A DNA stretch of 53,743 nt from Zobellella denitrificans (GCF_002237365.1 NZ_NMUO01000015.1:1-53743), one strand, 5' to 3'; positions 39,371 to 52,792 are shown, counted from the first letter of the stretch. Translations and numbers: made by a program. Notes: generated by a model from the letters alone, not told the origin.

Positions 39371-40624
39371 CTATGACTGGCCGTAAAGCGCCAGTATTTC
39401 CCGCGCCAATATCGCTATGCCGGCCTGCACGTCCGCTTCCGGCTGGGCGTAGTTGAGGCGGATGCACTGCTTGCTGTGAGCCCAGTCTTCATCTTCTATG
39501 CCGGGAAAGAAGTAGTGCCCGGGCACCACCAGCAGGCCTTGCTGCTTGAGGCGCTGATAGAGCTCCTGGCAGTGGATGGGCAGATCCTCGAACCACAGCC
39601 ACAGGAAGAGCGCGCCTTCCGGCTTGTGGATATGAAACTGGGGCAGGGGAATGGCCTCTTGCAGCCAGGCGACGGCCTGCTGCGCCTTGGCCTGGTAGAA
39701 GGGACGGATAACCTGGTTGCTGAGCTCGATGACCTCGCCGCTTTCCATCATCGGCAGGGTCAGGGCCGGGCCCATGCTGCCCGGCGCTAGGTTGACGATG
39801 CCGCTGATGTTGGTGATGGCCTGGATGATGGTGGGGTTGGCCACCACTATGCCGCAGCGTACCCCGGGCAGTCCCAGCTTGGACAGGCTCATGCACAGTA
39901 TGGTGTTGTCGTTCCAGAACGGCCTGGCATCGGTGAAGATGATGTTGGGGAAGGGCGTGCCATAGGCATTGTCGATCAGCAGCGGTATGCCCTTGTCCCG
40001 GGCAATCTGATCCAGATGCACGATTTCTTCGTCGGTGAGCACGTTGCCGGTGGGGTTGGTGGGACGGGACACGCAGATCAGGCCGATGTCGTCGCCCACT
40101 TCCAGCTGTTCGAAATCCACATAGTACTTGAACAGGCCATCGTCCAGCTTGCGGATATCCGGCTTGCAGGCGATGAAGTGGTTCTCGTCCAGGGCACTGT
40201 CACCGTAGCCGATGTATTCCGGGGCCAGGGGGAAGAGCACCTTCTTCTTGCGGCCGTCGGCGAACTCGCCGGCCAGCAGGTTGAACAGGTAGAAGAAGGC
40301 GGTCTGGCTGCCGTTGGTGAGGGCGATGTGCTCGGGGCCCACCGGCCAGCCCAGCTCGCGGGACAGCAGGCCGGCCAGGGCGCGGATAAAGGTGTCCTTG
40401 CCCTGGGGGCCGTCGTAGTTGGCGATGGCCTTCAGCAGCTCGCCGGTCTTCAGCAGTTGCTGGGCCTGCTGATCCAGATAGGCGAGCACCTCGGGGATGG
40501 CGGCCGGGTTGCCGCCGCCCAGCATGATGGTGTTGGGCGCGGTCAGGCCCTGGTTGAGATCGTCCATCAACTGGGTGATGCCGGCGTGGCGGCTAAACTT
40601 CTGACCGAAGGTTGAAAATTCCAT
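39371..40624 (-). CDS. avtA: Valine--pyruvate aminotransferase
   Basis: This 417-residue fold-type I PLP enzyme exchanges amino groups between valine, alanine and their keto acids. FGQKFSRHAGITQLMDDLNQGL, IMLGGGNPA, YDGPQGKDTF, LTNGSQTAFFYLFNLLAGEFADGRKKKVLFPLAPEYIGY and MSLSKLGLPGVRCGI (with the PLP lysine) match E. coli AvtA closely. ATG 40624 fits the usual terminus but has no clear Shine-Dalgarno; a TTG at 40657 would add 11 residues. Confidence 0.94.
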   Translation of the reverse strand: MEFSTFGQKFSRHAGITQLMDDLNQGLTAPNTIMLGGGNPAAIPEVLAYLDQQAQQLLKTGELLKAIANYDGPQGKDTFIRALAGLLSRELGWPVGPEHIALTNGSQTAFFYLFNLLAGEFADGRKKKVLFPLAPEYIGYGDSALDENHFIACKPDIRKLDDGLFKYYVDFEQLEVGDDIGLICVSRPTNPTGNVLTDEEIVHLDQIARDKGIPLLIDNAYGTPFPNIIFTDARPFWNDNTILCMSLSKLGLPGVRCGIVVANPTIIQAITNISGIVNLAPGSMGPALTLPMMESGEVIELSNQVIRPFYQAKAQQAVAWLQEAIPLPQFHIHKPEGALFLWLWFEDLPIHCQELYQRLKQQGLLVVPGHYFFPGIEDEDWAHSKQCIRLNYAQPEADVQAGIAILAREILALYGQS

Positions 40625-40712
40625 GGAACTTGTTACCGGAAGGAGTGGGTTGACCAAAAGCCCACGTTAGCCCATCTCGGCGCCGCTGTCGACCGCCCGG
40701 AGGGATGGCCCC

Positions 40713-40728
40713 TGTTCCACGTGAAACA
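40713..40728. promoter_or_regulatory. parS site, second copy
   Basis: TGTTCCACGTGAAACA matches the general parS consensus TGTTNCACGTGAAACA. It lies within a 24-base palindrome closed by CCCC/GGGG (40709-40732), in the gap between avtA and the next gene, 6.8 kb from the recF copy. Confidence 0.88.
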
Positions 40729-40751
40729 GGGGCGGGAACCCCGGCAGGAGT

Positions 40752-41093
40752 TCAGTAGGAATAGGTCTGGGTCGGCTTGGCGTATTTAGCGGGCTGGGCC
40801 TCGTAGCTGACCTTGAGCGCCAGCACGGTGCACTTTTCGTCGCTTTCGAGGAAAGGAGCCAGCTCGTTGAGCATGTGCTGTCGTTCGGGGGAGTCGTGCC
40901 AGCGTTCCCAGCAGCCGATATTCTCCCAGTTGGAGATCACGTAGAAGTGGTTGGGGTGGTTGAGGTCGCGGTAGGCATCGCCCTTGAGAAAGCCGGGTCT
41001 GTCGGTGATCTGCAGCATCAGGTTGCGCACCGTTTCCTGATAGACCTCTTCCAGCCCTTCGGCGACGTGACGTTCGATAATGACTTTGATCAT
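40752..41093 (-). CDS. Antibiotic biosynthesis monooxygenase (ABM) fold protein
   Basis: This small 113-residue protein has a ferredoxin-like ABM domain (IKVIIERHVAEGLEEVYQETVRNLMLQITDRPGFLKGDAYRDL...HFYVISNWENIGCWERWHDSPERQHMLNELAPFL). Members are heme-degrading enzymes, quinol monooxygenases or simply dimeric stress proteins; no specific reaction can be assigned. AAGGA eight bases before ATG 41093 fixes the start. It stands alone. Confidence 0.85.
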   Translation of the reverse strand: MIKVIIERHVAEGLEEVYQETVRNLMLQITDRPGFLKGDAYRDLNHPNHFYVISNWENIGCWERWHDSPERQHMLNELAPFLESDEKCTVLALKVSYEAQPAKYAKPTQTYSY

Positions 41094-41176
41094 GGCAGTA
41101 TCCTTGCTGCTGAATGACATCACTTAATATGTAACACAGATCCTTGCCGATTTTGGTAAGACCAGAGAATTTAAAC

Positions 41177-41201
41177 AAAAAGCCCCGCGAGATGCGGGGC
41201 T
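41177..41201 (-). terminator. Rho-independent terminator of glyQS
   Basis: On the minus strand the stem AGCCCCGC / GCGGGGCT with a five-base loop is followed by TTTTTG, nine bases after the glyS stop. Confidence 0.92.
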
Positions 41202-41209
41202 GACTGGCG

Positions 41210-43279
41210 TTACTGCAGCAGGGAGATATCCGCAACCTGCAGGAAGAGATTGCGCAACTGGTTGAGCAGGGCCAGGCGGTTGAGGCGGATGGCCTCGTCG
41301 TCGGCCATCACCATCACCTGATCGAAGAAGCTGTCCACCCCTTCGCGCAGGGCGGCCAGTTCGTTCAGGGCGTTGCCGTAGTCGGCGGCGGCAAACAGCG
41401 GCGCCAGACGGGTGGAAAGCTCCGCCAGCTGTCCGGCCAGCACCTTTTCCGCTTCGTCCTGCAGCAGGGCCGGGTTCACCTCGGCGGGGATATCGCCTTC
41501 GAACTTGGCCAGGATATTGCCCACCCGCTTGTTGGCGGCGGCCAGGGCGGCGGCCGCTTCCAACTGACGGAAGGCGCTCACGGCCCTGACCCGGGCGTCG
41601 AAGTCGGCGGGGCGGGTCGGCTTGCGGGCCAGCACCGCCTGGATGACGTCCACCTCATGGCCCAGATCCTGGTACCAGGCGCGGAAGCGGCCGAGCATAA
41701 AGTCCAGCACCTCGTCGGCCACCCGGGCGTTGGAGAGCTTGTCGCCGTAGAGGGTGCGGGCCTGCTCGATCAGCGTCACCAGATCCAGGTCGTAACCCTT
41801 CTCGACGATGATGCGCAGGGCACCCAGGGCGGCCCGACGCAGGGCGAAGGGATCCTTGTCGCCCTTGGGGGCCTGGCCGATGCCGAAGATGCCCACCAGG
41901 GTGTCCAGCTTGTCGGCCAGGGCCAGGGCGGCGGAAATGTCCTGGCCGGGCAGCTCGTCACCGGCGAAGCGGGGTTGGTACTGTTCCTTCAGGGCCAGGG
42001 CCACGGCTTCGTGTTCGCCGTCGTGGCGGGCGTAGTGCATGCCCATCACCCCCTGGGTGTCGGTGAATTCGAACACCATGTTGGTCATCAGATCGCACTT
42101 GGACAGCAGGCCGGCCCGTTCGGCCAGCGCCCGGTCGGCGCCGATGGCGGCGGCGATGAAGCCGGACAGGGCGCTGATGCGTTCGGACTTCTCCCGCACC
42201 GTGCCCAACTGTTGTTGGAACAGCACATGGTCCAGCTGCTCCAGGCGGGAGATCAGCGGGGCCTTGCGATCGGTATTGAAGAAGAACTCGGCGTCGGCCA
42301 GGCGCGGGCGTACCACCTTTTCGTTACCGCTGACGATCTGGCTCGGATCCTTGGACTCGATGTTGGTGACGAAGATAAAGGTCGGCAGCAGGCGGCCGTC
42401 GGCGTCGTACACCGGGAAGTACTTCTGGTCGCCCTTCATGGTATGCACCAGGGCTTCCGCCGGCACCGCCAGGAACTTCTCCTCGAAGGAGGCGGTGAGC
42501 ACCACCGGCCACTCCACCAGGGAGGTGACTTCTTCCAGCAGCTCGTCGTCCAGATCGGCGACACCGCCCGCGGCGGCGGCGGCCTGTTCCGCCCCGGCCT
42601 TGATGATCGCCTTGCGACGTTCGAAGTCGGCCAGCACCTTGCCGCGCTCTTCCAGCTGTTGCAGGTAGTGATCGGCATGGTCCAGCTGGAACTCCTGCTC
42701 GCCCATGAAGCGGTGGCCGCGCAGGGTGCGGCCGGCGTCGACGCCCAGTATGGTGGCGGGCAGCAGTTGTTCGCCCAGCAGCAGGGTGACGGTATGCACC
42801 GGCCGGATGAACTGGGTGGACTTGTCGCCCCAGCGCATGGCCTTGGGGATGGGCAGTCGGGCCAGGGCTTGTTCGACCATGGCCGGCAGCAGCTCGGCGG
42901 CGGTCTTGCCCTTGACGTCGGCCAGGTGTACCAGCCACTCGCCTTTGTCGGTCTTCAGCCGGCCGGCCTGCTCGATGCCGATGCCGTTGCCGGCGGCCCA
43001 GCCCAGGGCCGCCTTGGTGGGATTGCCGTCGGCGTCGAAGGCGGCCTGCACGGCGGGGCCGCGTTTTTCGATCTGCTTGTCGGCCTGGCCTTGGGCCAGC
43101 CCGGTGATCTGCACCGCCAGTCGGCGGGGGGCGGCGTACCAGCGCACCTCGGCGAAGGGCAGCTCGGCGTTGGTCAGCTCAAGCTTGAGGTTGTCGGCGA
43201 AGGCTTCGCCCAGGGTGCGCAGCGCCTTGGGCGGCAGCTCTTCGGTACCGATTTCTACCAGGAAATTCTGTTCGGCCAT
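41210..43279 (-). CDS. glyS: Glycine--tRNA ligase beta subunit
   Basis: This 689-residue beta chain of the bacterial alpha2beta2 glycyl-tRNA synthetase (E. coli 689) carries the tRNA-binding and HD-like domains. [15 protein letters not shown] at the start, [48 protein letters not shown] and [25 protein letters not shown] are present. It starts four bases after the glyQ stop. Confidence 0.97.
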   Translation of the reverse strand: MAEQNFLVEIGTEELPPKALRTLGEAFADNLKLELTNAELPFAEVRWYAAPRRLAVQITGLAQGQADKQIEKRGPAVQAAFDADGNPTKAALGWAAGNGIGIEQAGRLKTDKGEWLVHLADVKGKTAAELLPAMVEQALARLPIPKAMRWGDKSTQFIRPVHTVTLLLGEQLLPATILGVDAGRTLRGHRFMGEQEFQLDHADHYLQQLEERGKVLADFERRKAIIKAGAEQAAAAAGGVADLDDELLEEVTSLVEWPVVLTASFEEKFLAVPAEALVHTMKGDQKYFPVYDADGRLLPTFIFVTNIESKDPSQIVSGNEKVVRPRLADAEFFFNTDRKAPLISRLEQLDHVLFQQQLGTVREKSERISALSGFIAAAIGADRALAERAGLLSKCDLMTNMVFEFTDTQGVMGMHYARHDGEHEAVALALKEQYQPRFAGDELPGQDISAALALADKLDTLVGIFGIGQAPKGDKDPFALRRAALGALRIIVEKGYDLDLVTLIEQARTLYGDKLSNARVADEVLDFMLGRFRAWYQDLGHEVDVIQAVLARKPTRPADFDARVRAVSAFRQLEAAAALAAANKRVGNILAKFEGDIPAEVNPALLQDEAEKVLAGQLAELSTRLAPLFAAADYGNALNELAALREGVDSFFDQVMVMADDEAIRLNRLALLNQLRNLFLQVADISLLQ

Positions 43280-43283
43280 GCCC

Positions 43284-44195
43284 TTATCCTTCTTTCTTGC
43301 ACATGGGGAAGCCCAGGGCCTCGCGGGAGGCGTAGTAGGCCTCGGCGACGGCTTTGGTCAGGGTGCGGATGCGCAGTATGTAGCGCTGGCGTTCGGTTAC
43401 CGAAATCGCCTTGCGGGCATCCAGCAGGTTGAAGGCGTGGGCCGCCTTGAGGATCCGCTCGTAGGCGGGCAGGGGCAGCGGTTTTTCCAGGGCCAGCAGG
43501 TGCTGGCATTCCTTCTCGCACTGCTCGAAGAAACCGAACAGGAAATCCACGTCGGCATATTCGAAGTTGTAGGTGGACTGTTCCACCTCGTTCTGGTGGA
43601 AGATGTCACCATAGGTGGTCTTGCCCAGGGGGCCGTCGCACCACACCAGATCGTAGACCGAGTCCACGCCCTGGATATACATGGCCAGGCGCTCCAGGCC
43701 GTAGGTGATCTCGCCGGTCACCGGCCGGCACTCCAGGCCACCCACCTGCTGGAAGTAGGTGAACTGGGTCACTTCCATGCCGTTGAGCCAGACTTCCCAG
43801 CCCAGGCCCCAGGCGCCCAGGGTGGGGTTTTCCCAGTTGTCTTCCACGAAGCGGATATCATGCACCTGCGGGTCCAGGCCCAGCTCCTTCAGCGAGCCCA
43901 GGTACAGCTCCTGGAAATTGTCCGGCGACGGCTTGATGATCACCTGGAACTGGTAATAATGCTGCAGCCGGTTGGGGTTTTCGCCGTAGCGGCCGTCGGT
44001 GGGACGGCGGGAAGGCTGCACATAGGCGGTGGCGATGGGCTCCGGTCCTATGGCCCGCAGGCAGGTCATGGAGTGGGAAGTGCCGGCCCCCACTTCCATG
44101 TCCAGCGGCTGCACTATGGTGCAGCCTTGCCGGGCCCAGTAATCCTGCAATGTCAGGATCAGACCCTGAAAGGTATTGATATCGAATTTTTGCAT
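43284..44195 (-). CDS. glyQ: Glycine--tRNA ligase alpha subunit
   Basis: This 303-residue catalytic alpha chain is identical in length to E. coli GlyQ. It holds the class II motifs, with [45 protein letters not shown], the strongly conserved [28 protein letters not shown] and [34 protein letters not shown] 44195 was chosen over an in-frame start at 44222 because [12 protein letters not shown] is the family start. Confidence 0.97.
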   Translation of the reverse strand: MQKFDINTFQGLILTLQDYWARQGCTIVQPLDMEVGAGTSHSMTCLRAIGPEPIATAYVQPSRRPTDGRYGENPNRLQHYYQFQVIIKPSPDNFQELYLGSLKELGLDPQVHDIRFVEDNWENPTLGAWGLGWEVWLNGMEVTQFTYFQQVGGLECRPVTGEITYGLERLAMYIQGVDSVYDLVWCDGPLGKTTYGDIFHQNEVEQSTYNFEYADVDFLFGFFEQCEKECQHLLALEKPLPLPAYERILKAAHAFNLLDARKAISVTERQRYILRIRTLTKAVAEAYYASREALGFPMCKKEG

Positions 44196-44296
44196 GATGT
44201 TCGCGCCTTGATATAGGTGCATTCGCAGTGTGAAACTAGGTCAAAGAGTATACCTGCTGACCCGGTGTGAATATAGGCTGAATTCGAGGAGAGACC

Positions 44297-44866
44297 ATGC
44301 TGGAACGCTGCGGCTGGGTCAATGAGGACCCGCGTTATATCCATTACCATGATCACGAGTGGGGCGTGCCCGAATACGACGGTCGGGCCCTGTTCGAGAA
44401 GCTGTGCCTGGACGGCCAGCAGGCCGGCCTGAGCTGGTTCACCATCTTGTGCAAGATCCCCGCCTACCGGGCCGCCTTCGCCGGCTTCGAGCCCGGGCTG
44501 ATCGCCCGCTTTGATGAGCGGGATGTGGCGCGGCTGATGCAAGACAGCGGCATAGTGCGCAACCGGCTCAAGATCCAGTCGGTCATCAAAAATGCCCGGG
44601 CCTACCTGGCGATGGAGGAAGAGGGGCTTGATTTCGGCCGCTGGCTGTGGGACTTCGTCGGCGGCGAGCCGGTGGTGAACCGCTGGCCCAGCCTGGGCGC
44701 GGTGCCGGCCACCACCCCGGTATCGGACGCCATGGCGAAGGCGCTGAAGCAGCGGGGCTTCTCTTTCGTGGGCAGCACCATCTGCTATGCCTTTATGCAG
44801 GCGACCGGCATGGTGAACGATCATCTGTTGAGTTGCCCCTGCCATCCGGACAACGTCAGCCGTTGA
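44297..44866 (+). CDS. tag: DNA-3-methyladenine glycosylase I
   Basis: This 189-residue enzyme excises 3-methyladenine from alkylated DNA. The start RCGWVNEDPRYIHYHDHEWGVPEYDGRALFEKLCLDGQQAGLSWFTIL holds the active-site residues. Zinc ligands C5, H18, H180 and C184 (approximate; CGW, YHDH, CPCHPD) are all visible. GAGGAGA precedes ATG 44297. It is divergent from glyQ. Confidence 0.96.
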   Translation: MLERCGWVNEDPRYIHYHDHEWGVPEYDGRALFEKLCLDGQQAGLSWFTILCKIPAYRAAFAGFEPGLIARFDERDVARLMQDSGIVRNRLKIQSVIKNARAYLAMEEEGLDFGRWLWDFVGGEPVVNRWPSLGAVPATTPVSDAMAKALKQRGFSFVGSTICYAFMQATGMVNDHLLSCPCHPDNVSR

Positions 44867-44952
44867 CACCTGGCCGCAAGGAGTCTTTGTCGAACGCCCT
44901 GGAGGGCGCTATATTGTCGAGTACTTGTGCTCGTTATCAACGGAACCCCGAT

Positions 44953-45603
44953 ATGAAAAAAATCTGCTTGGCCGTGGCTGCGGCGATGGCCCTTTCTGCT
45001 TGTACTACCAACCCCTATACCGGTGAATCCCAGACCTCCAAGGCGGCCATTGGCGGTGGCATCGGTGCCCTGGCCGGGGCGGTGATCGGCGGGGCTTCGG
45101 CCAGTTCCAGCGATCGCAAGAAAGGCATCCTGATCGGCGCCGCCAGCGGCGCGGCCCTGGGCGGCGGCGTGGGTTACTACATGGACGTGCAGGAAGCCAA
45201 GCTGCGGGACCAGATGCGCGGCACCGGCGTCAGCGTGACCCGCAATGGCGACAACATCATCCTCAACATGCCGAGCGCCATCACCTTCGCGGTGGACAGC
45301 GCCGATCTGTCGCCCAGCTTCTACAACACCCTGAGTGGGGTGGCCATGGTGTTGAAAGAATATGACAAGACCTGGGTACACGTGGTCGGCCATACCGACA
45401 GCACCGGCTCCGCCAGCCATAACCAGGCGTTGTCCGAGCGCCGTGCCGCTTCCGTGGGCCAGTTCCTGATCAGCCAGGGCGCGGCCGCCAACCGGTTCAA
45501 TATCCGCGGCGTGGGCTTCAACCAGCCGGTGGCCAGCAACGACACCGAGCAGGGCCGGGCGCAGAACCGCCGGGTGGAGATCACCCTGAGCCCCATGTCC
45601 TGA
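44953..45603 (+). CDS. OmpA-family lipoprotein, YiaD-like
   Basis: The product is 216 residues. It has a lipoprotein signal with lipobox LSAC (lipidated C20), a glycine-zipper region (AAIGGGIGALAGAVIGGAS...ILIGAASGAALGGGVGYYMD, about 34-82) and an OmpA C-terminal peptidoglycan-binding domain (ITFAVDSADL, HVVGHTDSTGSASHNQALSERRAASVGQFL, NRRVEITLSP). The layout matches E. coli YiaD, a lipoprotein linking the outer membrane to the cell wall. A terminator follows 57 bases after the stop. Confidence 0.92.
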   Translation: MKKICLAVAAAMALSACTTNPYTGESQTSKAAIGGGIGALAGAVIGGASASSSDRKKGILIGAASGAALGGGVGYYMDVQEAKLRDQMRGTGVSVTRNGDNIILNMPSAITFAVDSADLSPSFYNTLSGVAMVLKEYDKTWVHVVGHTDSTGSASHNQALSERRAASVGQFLISQGAAANRFNIRGVGFNQPVASNDTEQGRAQNRRVEITLSPMS

Positions 45604-45660
45604 GCCGGGTCGTGGGCATCTGCCGTGTCCCGGCAGGCCTGCGCAATACTGCGTTGAGAG

Positions 45661-45684
45661 ATGCCCGCGTCGCGGGCATTTTTT
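45661..45684 (+). terminator. Terminator after the OmpA-type lipoprotein gene
   Basis: The stem ATGCCCGC / GCGGGCAT with loop GTC is followed by TTTTTT. It overlaps the stop codon of the convergent AEC carrier gene at its 3' edge. Confidence 0.88.
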
Positions 45685-46609
45685 ATGGCCGCAGCCAGGC
45701 CAGCAGCGACATCCATACCGGCAGTATCGCCATGGCCAGCAGGGTCTGGCCGGTGATGATGGCGGCCATCAGGGGAGCATTGCCGCCCATCTGCCGGGCC
45801 AGGATATAGGACGAAGTAGCGGTGGGCAGGGCGGTGAAGAGCACCACCACCCCCAGCTCGATCTCGCCCAGCCCGGTCAGCCAGCCGACCAGCAGGGCCA
45901 GTACGGGCAGGGCGGCAAACTTGATGGCGCAGGCCTGCCAGAAGGCCCGGCCGGTGCCGCGCAACGCTTTCAGTTGCAGTGCCACCCCCACCGCGATCAG
46001 CCCCAGGGGCAGGGCCGCCTGCCCGGCCAGGCTCAGGGTATCCCGGCTCCAGCCCGGCAGGCCGATACCGGTGACATTGAGGCCGATGCCGGCCACGCAG
46101 CCCAGCAGCAGCGGATTTTTGGCCAGGGCCTTGATGGCATTCCAGAGCCCGGACTGGCCGCCGCCGTCGACACCCACGAACATCAGCACGCAGAGGATAT
46201 TGACCAGCGGCACCATGACGGCGATGGCCACGGCAGCGGCGGTGATGCCGGCGTCGCCGTAGAGGGCGGCGGCCCCGGCCAGACCCACGTAGGTATTGAA
46301 GCGCAGGGCGCCCTGGAATACCGAGGTGAAGGAGGACATGTCCAGCCCCAGTCTGTTCCTGGCCAGCCACAGCACGGCGGCCAGCACCAGCAGCAGGCCG
46401 GCGAGCAGGCCGACCATGCCGGTGAAGGCGACCCGGCCGAAGTCGGCGGTAGCCAGGGTGCTGATCAGCATGGCCGGAAACAGCAGGAAGTAGATGAAGC
46501 GCTCGGCGCCGTGCCAGAACTGTTCGTCGGGAAAACGCAGCCGGCGGAGCAGGGTGCCGGTGAGGATCAGCAGGAAGAGGGGGCCAAGAGCATGGCTGAC
46601 GGCCAGCAT
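45683..46609 (-). CDS. AEC-family transporter
   Basis: This 308-residue auxin efflux carrier family protein has about ten hydrophobic helices arranged as two five-helix halves. NTYVGLAGAAALYGDAG and FTALPTATSSYILARQMGGNAPLMAAIITGQTLLAMAILPVWM are typical. Bacterial members carry malate, malonate or other small organic acids; the substrate is unknown. It is convergent with the lipoprotein gene. Confidence 0.9.
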   Translation of the reverse strand: MLAVSHALGPLFLLILTGTLLRRLRFPDEQFWHGAERFIYFLLFPAMLISTLATADFGRVAFTGMVGLLAGLLLVLAAVLWLARNRLGLDMSSFTSVFQGALRFNTYVGLAGAAALYGDAGITAAAVAIAVMVPLVNILCVLMFVGVDGGGQSGLWNAIKALAKNPLLLGCVAGIGLNVTGIGLPGWSRDTLSLAGQAALPLGLIAVGVALQLKALRGTGRAFWQACAIKFAALPVLALLVGWLTGLGEIELGVVVLFTALPTATSSYILARQMGGNAPLMAAIITGQTLLAMAILPVWMSLLAWLRP

Positions 46610-46689
46610 GGGGTGTCCTTACAAAGAGAGTTGTTCGAACCCCCAGCTTATCAGCTTGTGACGGACGGCCATATCCGCCCTTCGGCGAG

Positions 46690-46935
46690 TCAGGTGCCTT
46701 TCTGGATCAGGAACTGATAGGGCAACTGCTCGATCTGGCTGGACAGCAGCACATGGTCCATGAAGCGGCAGAAGCTGGGGATGTCCCGGGTGGTGGAGGG
46801 ATCGTCGGCGGTGACCAGCAGGGTCTCTCCGCTGGCCATGTTGCGTACTTGCTTGCGCACCATCATTACCGGCTCGGGGCAGCGCAGGCCGGTGGCATCC
46901 AGACGGTGCTGGGCGTCGGAAAAGAAATCGGTCAT
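46690..46935 (-). CDS. tusA: Sulfur carrier protein TusA
   Basis: This 81-residue protein relays sulfur from IscS to the TusBCD complex for 2-thiouridine of tRNA. The invariant [17 protein letters not shown] with the sulfur-accepting cysteine (C19) and [21 protein letters not shown] match E. coli TusA. It lies between the AEC gene and fadA on the same strand. Confidence 0.95.
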   Translation of the reverse strand: MTDFFSDAQHRLDATGLRCPEPVMMVRKQVRNMASGETLLVTADDPSTTRDIPSFCRFMDHVLLSSQIEQLPYQFLIQKGT

Positions 46936-47007
46936 GGTTCTACTACCTGGTCGTTAACCCCGCCTATATTACCCTTGCTGAATAAATGGTCAACCGTGAC
47001 CACGATC

Positions 47008-47034
47008 AAAAAAGGGCAGAGGAAGCCCCTGCCC
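47008..47034 (-). terminator. Rho-independent terminator of fadBA
   Basis: On the minus strand a nine-pair stem with one mismatch (core GGGCAG / CTGCCC) is followed by TTTTTT, about 30 bases after the fadA stop. Confidence 0.85.
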
Positions 47035-47064
47035 AAAATCGACCATAGAAGTTTCTTGTTTCCC

Positions 47065-50395
<3,331 letters not shown>

Positions 50396-50490
50396 CCTCA
50401 TAATCTCCTTGTTCCCTTGGGCTGCTCCGACTCTCCCGGGCAGGGATGGGCTCACTATGAACAGAAAAACAGCGGATTTCAACACCTATT

Positions 50491-50507
50491 TTAAACAATC
50501 GTTTTAA
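50491..50507. promoter_or_regulatory. Palindrome in the fadB-yigZ gap, possible PsrA/FadR-type operator
   Basis: TTAAACAATCGTTTTAA contains AAAC-N4-GTTT, the pattern bound by PsrA-type TetR regulators of fatty acid oxidation, 96 bases before fadB. The flanking bases differ from the Pseudomonas consensus. The rest of the 280-base gap shows no gene. Confidence 0.35.
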
Positions 50508-50675
50508 TTTTGTGTGGCTCTTGTAACAGCCCGTCACCGGCGTGCCCGAATGAGCAAAAGATGACTTCCCTGCCCGATTCGGCAACAATGTTGCGCTCTT
50601 TTTTCCAGGCAGGCCAACAGGTCGAATAAACAATAGCAGGCGAGCTTTGCCGTAACCGGGATCCGTGCCGTGAAT

Positions 50676-51299
50676 ATGTCTCCTTATCCGGTGCCTGCCG
50701 GCCCACTGGTGTGGGAGCAGGACATCAAGAAAAGCCGTTTCATCGCCTACCTGGCGCATACGCCGGATCCAACGGCGGCGAAAGCCTTTATCGAGGCGGT
50801 GCGGGCCCGGGAACCTGCTGCCGGCCACCACTGCTGGGCGTTCGTCGCCGGCGCCCCGACGGATTCCCGGGTGCTGGGCTTCAGCGACGACGGCGAGCCC
50901 TCGGGCACCGCCGGCAAGCCCATACTGGCCCAGTTGCAAGGCTCGGGCATCGGCGAGATCACCGCCGTGGTCTGCCGTTACTTCGGCGGCATCAAGCTGG
51001 GCACCGGTGGCCTGGTGCGGGCCTATGGCGGAACTGTGGCATCGGCCCTGGCGCAACTGGAAACCCGGGAGCGGCGCATCATGGGGCGGGTGGCCATCAG
51101 CGCCGACTACGGCGACATGGCGCTATTGGAGTTCCTGCTGGGTGAATTCGAGGGGCTCTGGCTGGAGGTCGAGTACGGCGCCGGGGTGACGGGAACACTG
51201 TCGATTGAGGCACGTGTCATACCCGAATTTTGCCGTCAACTGCTGGATCGCAGTCAGGGACGTTTAAAGGCCAGGCCGCTGGAACAGGCGCTGGATTAA
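50676..51299 (+). CDS. yigZ: YigZ/IMPACT-family protein
   Basis: The 207 residues have an N-terminal UPF0029/Impact domain (IKKSRFIAYLAHT, HHCWAFVAG, GFSDDGEPSGTAGKPILAQL, GEITAVVCRYFGGIKLGTGGLVRAYGG) and a C-terminal DUF1949 domain. Starting at ATG 50676 the N-terminus lines up residue by residue with E. coli YigZ; a GTG at 50670 is the alternative. E. coli has the same yigZ-trkH-hemG-rRNA order. The molecular role is unsettled. Confidence 0.94.
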   Translation: MSPYPVPAGPLVWEQDIKKSRFIAYLAHTPDPTAAKAFIEAVRAREPAAGHHCWAFVAGAPTDSRVLGFSDDGEPSGTAGKPILAQLQGSGIGEITAVVCRYFGGIKLGTGGLVRAYGGTVASALAQLETRERRIMGRVAISADYGDMALLEFLLGEFEGLWLEVEYGAGVTGTLSIEARVIPEFCRQLLDRSQGRLKARPLEQALD

Positions 51300-51325
51300 T
51301 CGGTTATCAGTGTATCGGAAACACC

Positions 51326-52783
51326 ATGCATATTCGCACAATTATCCGTATCGTGGGCATCCTGGTGGCCCTGTTCAGCGTGACCATGCTGGCGCCGGCC
51401 CTGGTGGCCTATATCTACCGGGACGGTGCCGGCCTCGACTTTTTCAGTGCCTTTGTCATCTGCCTGATCCTGGGGTTGGCACTCTGGTTTCCCAACCGCA
51501 CCCACAACAAGGAATTGCGGGCCAAGGAAGGTTTTCTGATCGTTGTGCTGTTCTGGACGGTGCTGGGCAGCGTGGGGGCCATTCCCTTTATACTTAGTGC
51601 CGAACCCAGCATGACACTGGCGGAGGCCTTTTTCGAGTCGTTTTCCGGGCTGACCACCACCGGCGCCACCGTGATCAGCGGACTGGACGAGTTGCCCAAG
51701 GCGATACTGTTCTACCGGCAGATGCTGCAATGGCTGGGGGGCATGGGCATCATAGTGCTGGCGGTGGCCATCTTGCCCATCCTCGGCATCGGTGGCATGC
51801 AGCTGTTCCGGGCCGAGATCCCCGGGCCGGTCAAGGATAACAAGGTGGCGCCACGCATTGCCGAAACCGCCAAGGCCCTCTGGTACATCTACCTGGTGCT
51901 GACCATCGCCTGCGCCCTGCTGCTGTGGCTGGCGGGCATGAACCTGTTCGATGCCATCTGCCATGCTTTTTCTACCGTGGCGATAGGAGGCTTCTCCACT
52001 TACGATGCCAGCATAGGCCACTTCAACAGCCCCATGATCAACCTGATCATAGTGGTGTTCCTGATGATTGCCGGGGTCAACTTCACCCTGCATTTTGCCG
52101 CCTTTGCCAACAGGGGCACGAGGTTGTCGGTGTATCGCCTCGATCCGGAGGTCAAGGCCTTTATCGGGGTGCAGGTGGTGCTCACCCTGATCTGCATGTC
52201 GGTGCTGATGGCTCACCGGGTTTATTCCGATCCCTGGCAGGCGCTGGATCAGTCCCTGTTCCAGGCGGTCTCCATTTCCACCACCGCCGGCTTCAGCACC
52301 ACCGGTTTTTCCGAGTGGCCCCTGTTTCTGCCGGTATTATTGATGTTCGCCTCCTGTATCGGGGGCTGTGCCGGCAGCACCGGCGGTGGTATAAAAGTGG
52401 TCCGGATCATGCTTCTTAATTTGCAGGGGATGCGGGAACTCAAGCGCCTTATCCATCCCCGCGCCGTCTATCGAATAAAACTTGGCAACAAGGCACTAGC
52501 TGATAGAGTGGTGGAGGCGGTATGGGGCTTCTTTGCGGCCTATGCCCTGGTGTTCGTGCTCTGCATGCTGGCCCTGCTGGCGACCGGTATGGACGAGCTG
52601 ACGGCCTTTACCGCCGTGGTGGCCACCCTCAATAACCTGGGGCCGGGACTGGGGGAGGTGGCAGCCAACTTTGGCTCCACCACCGATACCGCCAAGTGGA
52701 TCATGATCCTGGCCATGCTGTTCGGACGTTTGGAAATTTTTACCTTGCTGGTGTTGTTTACGCCCGCCTTCTGGCGAAGCTAA
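51326..52783 (+). CDS. trkH: Trk potassium uptake protein TrkH
   Basis: This is the 485-residue pore protein of the Trk K+ system (E. coli 483). Four pore-loop repeats with selectivity segments are visible: SGLTTTGATV, FSTVAIGGFSTYDAS, STTAGFSTTGFSEWP and a fourth near TLNNLGPGLGEV. It needs TrkA, not present in the window. ATG 51326 follows CGGAA; the preceding in-frame codons overlap yigZ. Confidence 0.96.
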   Translation: MHIRTIIRIVGILVALFSVTMLAPALVAYIYRDGAGLDFFSAFVICLILGLALWFPNRTHNKELRAKEGFLIVVLFWTVLGSVGAIPFILSAEPSMTLAEAFFESFSGLTTTGATVISGLDELPKAILFYRQMLQWLGGMGIIVLAVAILPILGIGGMQLFRAEIPGPVKDNKVAPRIAETAKALWYIYLVLTIACALLLWLAGMNLFDAICHAFSTVAIGGFSTYDASIGHFNSPMINLIIVVFLMIAGVNFTLHFAAFANRGTRLSVYRLDPEVKAFIGVQVVLTLICMSVLMAHRVYSDPWQALDQSLFQAVSISTTAGFSTTGFSEWPLFLPVLLMFASCIGGCAGSTGGGIKVVRIMLLNLQGMRELKRLIHPRAVYRIKLGNKALADRVVEAVWGFFAAYALVFVLCMLALLATGMDELTAFTAVVATLNNLGPGLGEVAANFGSTTDTAKWIMILAMLFGRLEIFTLLVLFTPAFWRS

Positions 52784-52792
52784 GAGGAGACT

